Source: Verrucomicrobiota bacterium
Lineage (GTDB): Bacteria > Verrucomicrobiota > Verrucomicrobiia > Limisphaerales > UBA9464
Direction: 5' to 3'
DNA: 49,161 bases
Assembly (NCBI GenBank): GCA_947471985.1
Contig: CANIZL010000047.1
Span: forward strand, 1 to 49,161
Part shown: piece by piece, positions 1 through 7,582 of the stretch
Layout of the letters: the number at the start of each line of letters is the position of its first letter
Position numbering within the stretch: position 1 is the stretch's first letter
Translations under genes and position numbers: made by a program
The notes under the pieces: model-generated
The model's database searches: none
What the model saw: only the letters and a program-made list of their open reading frames with translations
What the model was told of the DNA's origin: nothing

Positions 1-651
1 GACGCGCACATCCGGGCGTCGGTGGAAGCCCGTCAGAGGGATGTCTCGGCCTTCATGAAGGAGTTCAAGCAAAGCTTCAGCCGGTGGTACAATGAACGGA
101 ACGAGCGCTTCGGCACCCTGTGGGCCGAACGCTTTACCAGTCTTCTGGTGGAAGATTCCCCGGCCGCCCTGAAAACGTTGGCGGCGTACATTGATCTAAA
201 CCCCGTCCGGGCCGGATTGGTGTTGGATCCGAAGGACTACCGGCACTGCGGCTACGCTGCCGCTCTGGTTGGCGAAAGTAGGCTCCGGGCGGGATTGATG
301 AGCTTCCTGGAGCCCGAAGACTGGCCGGCGGCCGCGGCCGCCTACCGCTGCCTGCTCTTCGTGACGGCCGGTTCCGCTAATGCGAGCGACAAACAGGTGT
401 TGGACCCGGCCACGATTCGCGCGGAACTGGCCCGTGGCGGAGAATTGGGCGGGGGCCAAGTGCTGCGCCTGCGGATACGGCATTTCAGCGATGGGGTGAT
501 TCTGGGGTCGCGGGAGTTCGTGGATCAGCAGTTCATTCGGTTTCGGGACCGCTTTAGCCCGAAGCGGAAAGATGGGGCCCGCCCCATCCGGGGCGTCCCA
601 CTCCCCGGAATCAGCGTCCTCCGCGACCTGCGCGTCGATACTATCGGCTGA
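1..651 (+). CDS. REP-associated (Y1) transposase, 3' part
   Basis: The reading frame is open from base 1, so the N-terminal part, which would carry the HUH metal-binding motif, lies outside the window. The visible part carries hallmarks of the Y1_Tnp/RAYT family: KEFKQSFSRWYN, then a FGTLWAERF stretch, then AAYIDLNPVRAGLV. After the family core there is a tail of about 130 residues without a domain I recognise, ending in a basic stretch. RAYT proteins are single-strand DNA transposases thought to mobilise short palindromic REP elements and are usually single-copy domesticated genes. A GTG at 22 is an internal codon and not the start. The family call is from motifs; activity cannot be judged without the 5' part. 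Structured repeats at 18.6-19.4 kb might be relevant but no direct link is visible. Confidence 0.75.
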   Translation, partial: DAHIRASVEARQRDVSAFMKEFKQSFSRWYNERNERFGTLWAERFTSLLVEDSPAALKTLAAYIDLNPVRAGLVLDPKDYRHCGYAAALVGESRLRAGLMSFLEPEDWPAAAAAYRCLLFVTAGSANASDKQVLDPATIRAELARGGELGGGQVLRLRIRHFSDGVILGSREFVDQQFIRFRDRFSPKRKDGARPIRGVPLPGISVLRDLRVDTIG

Positions 652-837
652 CGACTCAAAAAAACTACCTTCAACTGGCCGAACCGGCGCAATTCCTGCG
701 TTGGGGTAAGAACTCTGCCTGTAGTCGGCTTGGTAGTGCCGGCGGACGCTTCGTGGCCCGGCAAACGGGCTGACCTACAGTCCCCAATACTCGTTCCGGA
801 ACAACTCCACCGCGATAGCTCATTCCGCCCCGTCTAG

Positions 838-1182
838 TGCATCATCAGCGGCGGTGCCTGCCGCAAGATACAGAGGCTGGCTCCTTATCTGGCGAAAATA
901 GAGAACCTGGTACGATCGCTACCTTAAAGTGCGTCAGAGGCGAAGGTCGAATTTTCCGAGCTGCTGGCGCGTACGCAAGCGGTAGAGGCATTCGTGGTAA
1001 CGTTGAATGGGCAGAGGGTGACCCACTTGTTCAAGGCGACTGAACCCAGCACCACCGAAATTCGGAATTTGATCACCGAGATCAAAACACTCCAGAAGCG
1101 TTGCTCCCAGAATCCCCTCCCCGGGAAATCCTGGGTGAGCCTCCGAAAAATGAGCCGCTTCCCGCGATCGGGTATGGCGTGA
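838..1182 (+). pseudogene. decayed small gene with in-frame stop
   Basis: One frame stays protein-like on both sides of a TAA at 925-927. Before it reads CRKIQRLAPYLAKIENL; after it reads ASEAKVEFSELLA, FVVTLNGQRVTHLFKATEP and IRNLITEIKTLQKRC, ending at the TGA at 1180-1182. Another in-frame stop (TAG, 835-837) closes the frame upstream, so any original N-terminus is gone or shifted. The helical, charged composition looks like a real protein; I do not recognise the family. The short VNG-type beta motif followed by a helix recalls small accessory proteins near transposases, but that is only an impression. The stretch 652-837 before it holds nothing I can support. An alternative is a short intact gene starting at the GTG at 994. 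Confidence 0.35.
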
Positions 1183-1209
1183 TCCTTGTTCGTGCGATGC
1201 CCAGACAGG

Positions 1210-2034
1210 TCAGCCCATGGCCCCATAGGCTTCGTTGTAAAAGGCTTGATTGATATAGTCGACGGTGGCGTACCCAAAGCCACGGTCGCCCCAAAGCGGT
1301 CCCCAACTGTTCCGCAGGATGAATCGATCCTTGGTGTATCCGACTAACGTGACCGCGTGGCCACCCAAGTTTCCTGCGGGATCGGGTTGGTAGCGATCCA
1401 AGTTTCCGGACTTGTCGGCGTTTATCCAGGTGAGATCCACATTGAATGCGACCAGCAGCGGTCGTCCGGCGGCGAGCCAGCGTTTCCATTCGGGAAGGTT
1501 CTTCTGCAAATTGACGTAGCCCGCGATTTTGTTGAGGGAAGCCGCCGCATAGAGATCATCGGGGCGCCCGGTGTACATCAGCGTATGGATGCTCAATGGC
1601 AACATCGTTTCATTGGGTACCCCGTATTTGCGGGCCACATCCATGGCGGATTTAAGCGTGGTCCCGGCCGCTTCGATGAAGGTTTCCGGCCGATCCACAA
1701 TTTCATCGGTTTCCTTGGATGCCATCCAGACGAAACGAGGCGAGAGGTGATCTTTTTTGGCAAGCTTGCCGGTTTTAACCATCTGGTGGCGAACCACCCC
1801 ATCGGCTGTGGCCCAGCCGACGCAGGAACCGGTGTTTCCCTGATCCCCGATATCCCACCACGGCTCGCGGAGATCAACTGATTCCGGCAGATTGGCGTTG
1901 ATGCTAACGGCGCCCGCCGCCACCGCGTTCTCCAGCTTCCAGTCCGTTTGGATGTCGCGCGAGGGCAGAACGTTGAGAATTCGGCCTTGATGGGTGGATT
2001 TGGCGCGAGCGGCTTTCACTGTTCGTGTTTTCAT
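1210..2034 (-). CDS. papain-like (C1) cysteine peptidase
   Basis: A 274-residue protein of the papain superfamily, which cleaves peptide bonds with a Cys-His-Asn triad. All catalytic positions are visible: oxyanion Gln65 in DQGNTGSC, nucleophile Cys71, His226 in GGHAVTLVGY, and Asn242 in the RNSWGPLWGDRGFGYA block that is diagnostic for C1 enzymes. About 50 residues precede the catalytic domain and could act as a short propeptide. There is no hydrophobic signal sequence, so export is not shown. The start is supported by a strong Shine-Dalgarno sequence on the minus strand (AGAGGTGA, complement of 2042-2049), 7 bases before the ATG. It stands alone between a decayed gene and the BlaI module. 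Family call secure, substrate unknown. Confidence 0.9.
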   Translation of the reverse strand: MKTRTVKAARAKSTHQGRILNVLPSRDIQTDWKLENAVAAGAVSINANLPESVDLREPWWDIGDQGNTGSCVGWATADGVVRHQMVKTGKLAKKDHLSPRFVWMASKETDEIVDRPETFIEAAGTTLKSAMDVARKYGVPNETMLPLSIHTLMYTGRPDDLYAAASLNKIAGYVNLQKNLPEWKRWLAAGRPLLVAFNVDLTWINADKSGNLDRYQPDPAGNLGGHAVTLVGYTKDRFILRNSWGPLWGDRGFGYATVDYINQAFYNEAYGAMG

Positions 2035-2365
2035 TATTTAATCACCTCTGGATTTGGTTTTCGCGGACCAAGCAAGGTTTGAATCTCCCCAATATTGGCG
2101 ACCGCTTAAGGAGAGAACGGCGATGATGGATAAACCTTTCAAAAATTTAGAGATATTTGCCTTCCAGTGGTTCCTTCAAGGGAGATGGGTGGGGAGAATT
2201 TGGATGCCGTAGGGTGCTGGCGGTTGTTTTTTGGTTGGGGTATCACCCGCTGGCATTCATCAATTCAAGGCGACCGGAGCCGGCATGGTTTTACTGCCCC
2301 GCCGTGGGCCGGGCCAGCTCCCTGATTAATACCTTCGCCCCGGCACTGCGGCCAACGACAACCGC
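2035..2365. other. intergenic region upstream of peptidase
   Basis: No gene is supported here. The part next to the peptidase (2035-2155) is AT-richer than its surroundings and should hold the peptidase promoter and ribosome-binding site. The remainder, to 2365, is GC-rich with only short frames lacking protein character. Confidence 0.5.
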
Positions 2366-2512
2366 TCACTGCCGCCCCGCGACGTTTGGGGGAGTGGGGG
2401 CATCGACGCACGGGGGGACGCTGATGAGCAAGGGGCGCCAGACTTCCCTGCGTGCGGCATTGTGCAAGAATTCCGCTCCTTCCCCAAGTCGCGCCGGCCA
2501 CAGGCCACACCT
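2366..2512 (-). pseudogene. 3' remnant of a DUF3106-like gene
   Basis: Read on the minus strand, this stretch encodes a degraded copy of the C-terminus of the intact gene at 4783-5799. The remnant reads ARLGEGAEFLHNAAR, then REVWRPLLISVPP, then PPNVAGRQ and a TGA (complement of 2366-2368). The intact gene reads ARLPEAERADFLRNAAR, REAWRRLIVSVPP and PPNVAGRQ before its own stop. The remnant has lost about nine codons between NAAR and the REVW block and is not detectable upstream of about 2512. DNA identity is also visible around the stop, for example the shared CCCGCGACGTT and GGGGGGACGCTGA blocks. This is a dead duplicate in the same orientation as the intact gene, and it lies directly before the BlaI operators. 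Confidence 0.75.
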
Positions 2513-2533
2513 TCCACGGCCTAGTGTTGGCTT

Positions 2534-2575
2534 CTACGAAACTCTTCGTTGACTCTACGAAGGATGTCGTAGATC
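2534..2575 (+). promoter_or_regulatory. tandem BlaI-type operators over promoter
   Basis: Two dyads stand side by side just before the repressor gene. The downstream one, 2555-2572, is perfect: CTACGA, six bases, TCGTAG. The upstream one, 2534-2551, is CTACGAA, four bases, TTCGTTG, with one mismatch in seven pairs. Their centres are 21 bp apart, about two helical turns, so two dimers would sit on the same DNA face. A possible -35 (TTGACT, 2549-2554) and -10 (TAGATC, 2570-2575) flank the second dyad, which would fill the 15-bp spacer. A start about 7 bases further on would put the mRNA end within a few bases of the ATG at 2584, so the transcript could be nearly leaderless. The dyads are seen directly; promoter elements and autorepression are inferred from BlaI/MecI practice. 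Confidence 0.65.
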
Positions 2576-2583
2576 GTTGTCGT

Positions 2584-2955
2584 ATGCCATCGAAGATACC
2601 GCGGCCCACTGAGGCGGAATTGTCCATTCTGCGCATTCTCTGGCGCTGCGGTGCCAGTACGGTCCGGGAGGTGGTGGACGCTTCGGATCCCGGCACGGGC
2701 TATACGACGATTCTGAAAATGCTGCAGATCATGACCGAAAAGGGGCTGGTGCACTGTGACAACAGCCTGCGTACCCACGTGTTTCGTCCCACGCAGCCCG
2801 AGACCCAGACCCAGCGGCAGTTGGTGGATGATTTGATGGAACGGGCGTTTGGGGGATCCGCTCACAAATTGGTGCTTCAGGCGTTGTCCGGGAGCAAACC
2901 CTCCCCTCAGGAACTGGCGGAGCTGCGAAAACTTTTGAATTCCTTGAACAAATAG
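2584..2955 (+). CDS. BlaI/MecI/CopY-family transcriptional repressor
   Basis: A 123-residue winged-helix repressor of the BlaI/MecI family. These bind dyad operators as dimers and are inactivated by cleavage after a membrane M56 protease senses a signal. The family opening is present: PTEAELSILRILWRCG, followed by STVREVVDA, GYTTILKMLQIMTEKGLV and the wing, then a C-terminal dimerisation helix region ending in ELAELRKLLNSLNK. The frame is open further upstream, but the ATG at 2584 gives the normal family length and N-terminus. Farther upstream codons would run through the operators. It lies 10 bp before the M56 gene, so the two are almost certainly one transcript. The target besides its own operon is unknown; no beta-lactamase is in the window. 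Confidence 0.92.
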   Translation: MPSKIPRPTEAELSILRILWRCGASTVREVVDASDPGTGYTTILKMLQIMTEKGLVHCDNSLRTHVFRPTQPETQTQRQLVDDLMERAFGGSAHKLVLQALSGSKPSPQELAELRKLLNSLNK

Positions 2956-2965
2956 CTTCCGAACC

Positions 2966-4645
2966 ATGAACGCTCTTTTTCGCGATCCTTCGCTGCAGTT
3001 GATTGGCTTGACCTTGATCCACTTCCTCTGGCAGGGCGCGCTAATTGCGGCCGCGTTGGCGGTGGTCTTGCGATCGCTCCGCGGTGCTTCGGCTCGGTGG
3101 CGACACAATGCATCGGTGCTCTCCCTGGGACTCCTGATGTTGGCGCCGTTGGCCACCTGGACGATTCTCCAAAGCCCGGGTTCTCAATTCGATGCCCCCT
3201 CCTCCCCGGACCAAACCGCGACCCGATCGAGCCTTCAACCATCGGTCGTGAGATCGCCGGGAGTTGCTGGCCAGGGCAACGGAGACGCGCTGGGATTCGT
3301 CGTGGGTGGTTGGGTGATTGGAGTGGGCGTATTTGCCTTTCGTTTAATGGGCGGCTGGTGGCAGATTTTGCGCTGGCTTCGCCGTGAAGCATCGCCGGTG
3401 GATCCACACTGGCAGGAGCGACTGTCCGAGCTTGGCCGTCGGCTGCAGATCCGGCGATCCATTCGTTTGCTGGAAACCCACCGGGTGTCGGGCCCAGTGG
3501 TTTTCGGTTGGCTCCGGCCGGTAATTCTGATTCCCATGGGAATGCTGGCGGGCCTTCCCTCCATCCAGATTGAAGCGTTGTTGCTGCACGAGTTGGCGCA
3601 CATTCGCCACCATGATTTTCTGATCAACCTGCTCCAGCGCCTCACAGAGACACTGCTGTTCTATCATCCGGCGGTCTGGTGGGTATCGGAACAGATTCGT
3701 CGGGAACGGGAATTGCGCTGCGACGATCTGGTGGTAGCGACTTTGGGAGAGAGTCGCCCCTTGGCGGAGGCGCTCTTGGTACTGGCGGAGGGCAATGGAG
3801 CGTTGCCCGCGATGGCCCTCGCCGCTCAGGGCGGCGGCGTGGCCATGCGAATCCGTCGACTGCTCGGAGGCGCGCCGGATGCTGCTCCACGGATGGGGCG
3901 GCGGATATTCTGGATAGTTGCGGCCGTAGGGTTGATCGCCACGGGGCTCTGGGTTGCGCCAATTTTCACCGCGCCGAAACTGTATCAATCCGGGGTGATA
4001 TTTATGGAGATGCCGCCGAAAGATGTTGGTCGCACCGTGAGTCTCTCGGCCCCGCCAACTCTGGAAGCAAAATTCAAGTGCGACGAGGCGATTACCCTGG
4101 TGCGCGGTGGCGTCATCACCTCGAAAGTAATCCAAAAATTGGCGCTGCGAGAAAAGTGGGGGCTCCCGGACGACCGCCAACTTCTGGCCAAATTCCAAAG
4201 CCGCCTGCACGTCCAAACCTTCGGAACCTCGGCGACGGTAAGAGTGGTGGTGGCCGATGAGGATCCGAAAATCGCCGCCGAAATGGCCAACGATTTGGCC
4301 ACAAGCTTCCTGGAGTATCAACGGCGTCGCGAAGAAGCCCGGGTGGCTCGGCAGCAGGACGAGTTCCGGCGCCAAATTGAGCGCGTGGATTCGCTCCTTG
4401 ATCAGGCCATTGACCGAGTCGCTGTTTTTGCCGCAAAAAACGCGGCCGTTTTGAACGAGCGTGGCATCCTTGAAAGACACAAGGTTCTGACAGACGACGT
4501 GGACAAACTGCGGGAGGTCCGCCAGCAGAAGCGCCAGGCAATGGTGACTGCCCAGATTGAAGATCAGCCAAGCCAACACTGGGCCATCGTAGACCTTGCC
4601 AGTCCCGCGACGCGTCCGACCCGCTGGTACGCTGGGAATAATTGA
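2966..4645 (+). CDS. M56 (BlaR1-like) membrane peptidase with Wzz-like C-terminus
   Basis: A 559-residue protein. The N-terminal half is an M56 metallopeptidase: hydrophobic segments near residues 10-36, 46-68 and 108-130, the zinc motif HELAH at 208-212, an RERELRCDD block at 246-254 supplying the third ligand region, and another membrane segment near 312-333. Residues from about 338 are not a penicillin-binding sensor as in BlaR1. They resemble the periplasmic part of Wzz/GumC polysaccharide co-polymerases: YQSGVIFMEM, a long coiled region, ADEDPKIAAEMANDLATSF at 430-448, and AIVDLASPATRPTR at 540-553. That last block normally leads into a second membrane helix, which is absent here; the protein ends six residues later. 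The likely role is signal-responsive cleavage of the upstream repressor. The M56 call is firm; the Wzz-like assignment is by motif pattern. Confidence 0.85.
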   Translation: MNALFRDPSLQLIGLTLIHFLWQGALIAAALAVVLRSLRGASARWRHNASVLSLGLLMLAPLATWTILQSPGSQFDAPSSPDQTATRSSLQPSVVRSPGVAGQGNGDALGFVVGGWVIGVGVFAFRLMGGWWQILRWLRREASPVDPHWQERLSELGRRLQIRRSIRLLETHRVSGPVVFGWLRPVILIPMGMLAGLPSIQIEALLLHELAHIRHHDFLINLLQRLTETLLFYHPAVWWVSEQIRRERELRCDDLVVATLGESRPLAEALLVLAEGNGALPAMALAAQGGGVAMRIRRLLGGAPDAAPRMGRRIFWIVAAVGLIATGLWVAPIFTAPKLYQSGVIFMEMPPKDVGRTVSLSAPPTLEAKFKCDEAITLVRGGVITSKVIQKLALREKWGLPDDRQLLAKFQSRLHVQTFGTSATVRVVVADEDPKIAAEMANDLATSFLEYQRRREEARVARQQDEFRRQIERVDSLLDQAIDRVAVFAAKNAAVLNERGILERHKVLTDDVDKLREVRQQKRQAMVTAQIEDQPSQHWAIVDLASPATRPTRWYAGNN

Positions 4646-4782
4646 GTCGAGAGCGGGCCTCGCCGTGTACTACATCGCGTCGAGCGCGCGCGGGTTAGTT
4701 ACCTCTCACTTGTTGATCCCAGACGCGCAGCAGGGAAATCAGGTTCCCGGTCCAGCGCCGTCACGCCGGCATTTGGGTCCCC

Positions 4783-5799
4783 TCACTGCCTTCCCGCGAC
4801 GTTGGGGGGGATGGGGGGCATTGGCGGCGGGGGGACGCTGACGATCAGGCGGCGCCAGGCTTCCCGCTCCGCCTGGGTCATGGCTTCCCAACGGGCCGCG
4901 TTGCGCAGGAAGTCCGCCCGCTCGGCTTCCGGGAGACGGGCCAGTCGATCAAAATTCTGAACGCACAGGTCCCGCCGCGCGGGGGGTAACTGGTTGAATC
5001 GGGTCAAGGCATGTTCCATGCGTTGCCGCTCCACACTGGGAAGCCCGCCAATGGCCCGGATCTGCTCGTCCGGCGTGAGATTGAAGAAGCGCTGGAAATT
5101 GCCTTCCCGCCGCGATCGCTCGTCGGGCGAGAGCGCCTGCCAGTGATCCCAGCTTTGGTGCACTTCCGACGACACCACAGGCGTCCGGCCAGCCGTCGTG
5201 GCGTCCGCGACGCCCGGAGGCCGGGAGGCCTGACGGACGAAATGCTGGAGCGCCTGATCACTCTCCAGGACTTCCTGCCGGGTTTCCGCTGGGAGAGTGT
5301 CCCACACCGCGAGCCGGCTCTCCAGGAGCACGCGGTCCTCCTCCGGGGTCGTCGCCAGTAAACGGGCACGCTCCGTGGCAGGGGCTTGGAGCAATGGACG
5401 AAGGAAATAGCGCAATTGCGCCACCCGGAGCTGCAGAATGCGTTGTTCCCGTTCCACTCCGGTCAGCTGATCAAACTGGGAAAGTTCCCGGAGGATCAAT
5501 CCGCGGGCGGCCTCAGTCTTGCCCACCAGTTGATTCGTCCGCTCGGCGGGCGTGGCCCGCAGCAGTTGATTGAATTGCGCCACGGGCGGCAGGGGCGGCG
5601 GATTGATGTGGGGAAAGGTGCGCGATTTTCCGGGAACCTTGCGGGGAGTGGCGGCCGACTCACCGGGTGTCACCGCTGCCGGTGTCTGCGGCGATCCGGT
5701 GAGAGCGATCATTCCGGCACTGCCCAGAATCGCCATCGCCGTCGTCAGGCGTCGGGGTCCCGGCGTGCGGCGGAGCGGTGCGCCAATTCCGCGGTTCAC
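4783..5799 (-). CDS. DUF3106-like helical repeat protein, exported or membrane-anchored
   Basis: A 338-residue protein with a hydrophobic segment near residues 20-36 that could be a signal peptide or anchor, then a proline-rich linker and a mostly helical body. The body repeats a short pattern typical of DUF3106: W/F..L.P.ER..R followed by an arginine-rich helix, for example FFNLTPDEQIRAIGGLP, FNQLPPARRDLCVQNFDRL and WEAMTQAEREAWRRL. It ends in a proline-rich tail and PNVAGRQ. It is the last gene of a three-gene operon; its ATG overlaps the stop of the gene before it by 4 bases (5796-5799). The context of ECF sigma factor and membrane protein suggests a role at the cell envelope, possibly in the sigma-factor circuit; this is inference. 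A broken second copy of its 3' end sits at 2366-2512. Confidence 0.8.
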   Translation of the reverse strand: MNRGIGAPLRRTPGPRRLTTAMAILGSAGMIALTGSPQTPAAVTPGESAATPRKVPGKSRTFPHINPPPLPPVAQFNQLLRATPAERTNQLVGKTEAARGLILRELSQFDQLTGVEREQRILQLRVAQLRYFLRPLLQAPATERARLLATTPEEDRVLLESRLAVWDTLPAETRQEVLESDQALQHFVRQASRPPGVADATTAGRTPVVSSEVHQSWDHWQALSPDERSRREGNFQRFFNLTPDEQIRAIGGLPSVERQRMEHALTRFNQLPPARRDLCVQNFDRLARLPEAERADFLRNAARWEAMTQAEREAWRRLIVSVPPPPMPPIPPNVAGRQ

Positions 5800-6356
5800 G
5801 GGGCCGTCCTTTCCGCCAGCGCCGCGATCAAGGCATCGTCACCGGGTTGCGCCACCGCACCCAGTCGGCGGATGACTTCGTAATCTTCCAGACTGTCGGC
5901 CGAAAGTCCCGGGGACGAAGCCGTCAGTGCCACCGTGGCCACCGAAGCCGCCATTTGGGAACGGTATTGCTGGTTGCGCACGCCCCAGGTGCCGGTAATT
6001 CCGCACACGACCGCGACCGCCGTCAGTGCCCAAGCCGGGTGCGGTCCGAGCCAGCGCCACCACCAGCGCCCTGCCCCGCCGCGTTTTGCTTGTAGCGCCT
6101 GACGATCCTCCGCGGCAATGCGCTGCTGCACCAACGCAGCAAAGTTTGAAGCGGCCCGCGGGGCGCCTGGCCGGGCATCTAACAGCGCATTCAGGGCGAG
6201 TTCCTGCTCCAAACGACGGAGTTCGGCCGGGCGACCCGCCAATTCCCGGCGGCGCCGGGCGACTTCCTCCGGCGCAGGTCGCGCCACCGCGAGCGCCTCC
6301 AGCCAATCCGAATCCATATCCGGATCCACCGGATCAAAGCCATTGTGATTCTTCAT
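5796..6356 (-). CDS. single-pass membrane protein, candidate anti-sigma factor
   Basis: A 186-residue protein with a charged N-terminal part of about 100 residues rich in Arg and Glu, one hydrophobic helix near 108-127 (WALTAVAVVCGITGTWG), and an exported tail of about 60 residues. This topology, and translational coupling to the ECF sigma factor (4-base overlap at 6353-6356), fit a membrane anti-sigma factor. The zinc-binding HxxxCxxC motif of the ZAS class is absent, so it would be a different anti-sigma type or merely an associated membrane protein. It also overlaps the next gene by 4 bases, so the three proteins are probably made in fixed proportion. Gene call firm, function inferred from context. 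Confidence 0.75.
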   Translation of the reverse strand: MKNHNGFDPVDPDMDSDWLEALAVARPAPEEVARRRRELAGRPAELRRLEQELALNALLDARPGAPRAASNFAALVQQRIAAEDRQALQAKRGGAGRWWWRWLGPHPAWALTAVAVVCGITGTWGVRNQQYRSQMAASVATVALTASSPGLSADSLEDYEVIRRLGAVAQPGDDALIAALAERTAP

Positions 6357-7063
6357 GCAGATGCAGTTGGGTTCATCACCAAGGAACGGGGAAAGTTGTC
6401 GGTGGGTTTCGCCGGAGGACGGGCACCCGGGCCAGGCGGTACGGAGTCATGGGGTGTCCAGGAGCCGTCGCCCAGATACGCCTTGAGCCGTCGACGCAGC
6501 ACTTCGCGGGCGCGGAAAATCAGGGACTTGGTGGCCGGCACCGTCAATTCCACCACCACCGCAATCTCTTCGTAGCTCAGTTCGCCATCCCGGCAGAGCG
6601 CCAATGCCAGGCGTTGCTTTTCCGGCAGATCGGCGACGGCTTCATCGACTTTGGAAAACAGCTCGCGGCTTTCCGCCTCCGTGCCCGCACCGCGTTGGGC
6701 GGGATCCTGGTATTGCCGTCCCAGCTCCTCGCCGTCGTCGCCGCTGATGGGAGCGTCGAGGCGATCGGCGGGATGCCGGTTGCGTCGACGCAATTCGTTG
6801 AGGCAGAGATTCCTCGCGATGGTGAAGAGGAAGGTGGAAAAGCGTGCCGCCGGCTCGTAGCGATCCGCGGTGCGCCACAACTGCACAAAAACATTCTGGG
6901 CCAGATCCTCCGCCTCCTCCTGATCAGGAAGCATCCGGTAGATGAAATGGAGAATCGGTTGCTGCCAACGTTCGACCAGCGCGGTGAACGCACCCGTCTC
7001 CCCGCGCTTCACGGCGAGCATGAGCGCAATATCTTCAGCAGCTGAATCGGGACTGGCAGACAT
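6353..7063 (-). CDS. ECF-family RNA polymerase sigma factor
   Basis: A 236-residue sigma factor of the extracytoplasmic-function group. Region 2 runs from about 25 to 97: FTALVERWQQPILHFIYRML, then EEAEDLAQNVFVQLWR, then FSTFLFTIARNLCLNELRRR. Region 4 is at about 146-195: LPEKQRLALALC, GELSYEEIAVVVELT and KSLIFRAREVLRRRL, the helix-turn-helix that contacts the -35 element. A tail of about 40 proline-rich residues follows region 4 and is longer than usual. It heads the operon with the membrane protein and the DUF3106-like protein. No obvious ECF-type promoter was identified in the 107 bases upstream of its start. Which promoters it reads cannot be told from this window. Confidence 0.93.
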   Translation of the reverse strand: MSASPDSAAEDIALMLAVKRGETGAFTALVERWQQPILHFIYRMLPDQEEAEDLAQNVFVQLWRTADRYEPAARFSTFLFTIARNLCLNELRRRNRHPADRLDAPISGDDGEELGRQYQDPAQRGAGTEAESRELFSKVDEAVADLPEKQRLALALCRDGELSYEEIAVVVELTVPATKSLIFRAREVLRRRLKAYLGDGSWTPHDSVPPGPGARPPAKPTDNFPRSLVMNPTASA

Positions 7064-7170
7064 CGACGATGTGCGGAATCAATACCCGCCGCCGCAGGAA
7101 AGTTTCGCGCGAGCCTCGCGGCTAGGCGGATGCAAGGGCGGCTCCGTCCCGGGGGCCCGCCCTCGGCACG

Positions 7171-7533
7171 TCAGCGGGTCACACCGCACTCACAGGTGAA
7201 CCACGCCGGGGCCAGACTCGCCAGGGGTTCCTTGAGTTTGGCCAATTCCGCCGCGGGCCCGTGCACTTCCAGCCGCGTCAGCGCCGCGTGCGAGAGCATC
7301 TTGTCGAGTTCCGGCCCCACGTTGGCCAGGTGCGCCAGGACGCCTTCGGCACTGGTGTACGCTTCCCGGCAAAACACTTCGTCCCCATTCAGGGTGAAGC
7401 CGTACGACAGGTTGGCCGCTTCCCCTTGCGTCTTCGCCACAAAGACCGGCAGCAAGGCCTTCACCGCCGGCAAATGTCCGGGTTGAACCTTGAAATACGG
7501 ATGCAGGCTGACGGCAGAACTAAATGTACTCAT
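7171..7533 (-). CDS. small ABM-like alpha/beta protein
   Basis: A 120-residue soluble protein with no signal peptide. The pattern HPYFKVQPGH, then a helix, then ANLSYGFTLNGDEVFCREAY, a second helix (GVLAHLANVGPELDKML) and a final strand resembles the dimeric alpha+beta barrel (antibiotic biosynthesis monooxygenase-like) superfamily. Several environmental bacteria carry such proteins without known substrate. It follows the DUF1552 gene on the same strand after 49 bp and could be cotranscribed with it. The fold assignment is by sequence pattern only; no enzymatic role can be claimed. Confidence 0.7.
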   Translation of the reverse strand: MSTFSSAVSLHPYFKVQPGHLPAVKALLPVFVAKTQGEAANLSYGFTLNGDEVFCREAYTSAEGVLAHLANVGPELDKMLSHAALTRLEVHGPAAELAKLKEPLASLAPAWFTCECGVTR

Positions 7534-7582
7534 GAAATTTCCTTCCCAATTTCTTCTGGCGCAGATCCGTCGATCACCGTTC

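Noticed and set aside
4646-4782. Possible gene or terminator between the M56 gene and the DUF3106-like gene
   Set aside because: The 137-bp convergent gap has no clear hairpin with T-run and no protein-like frame.
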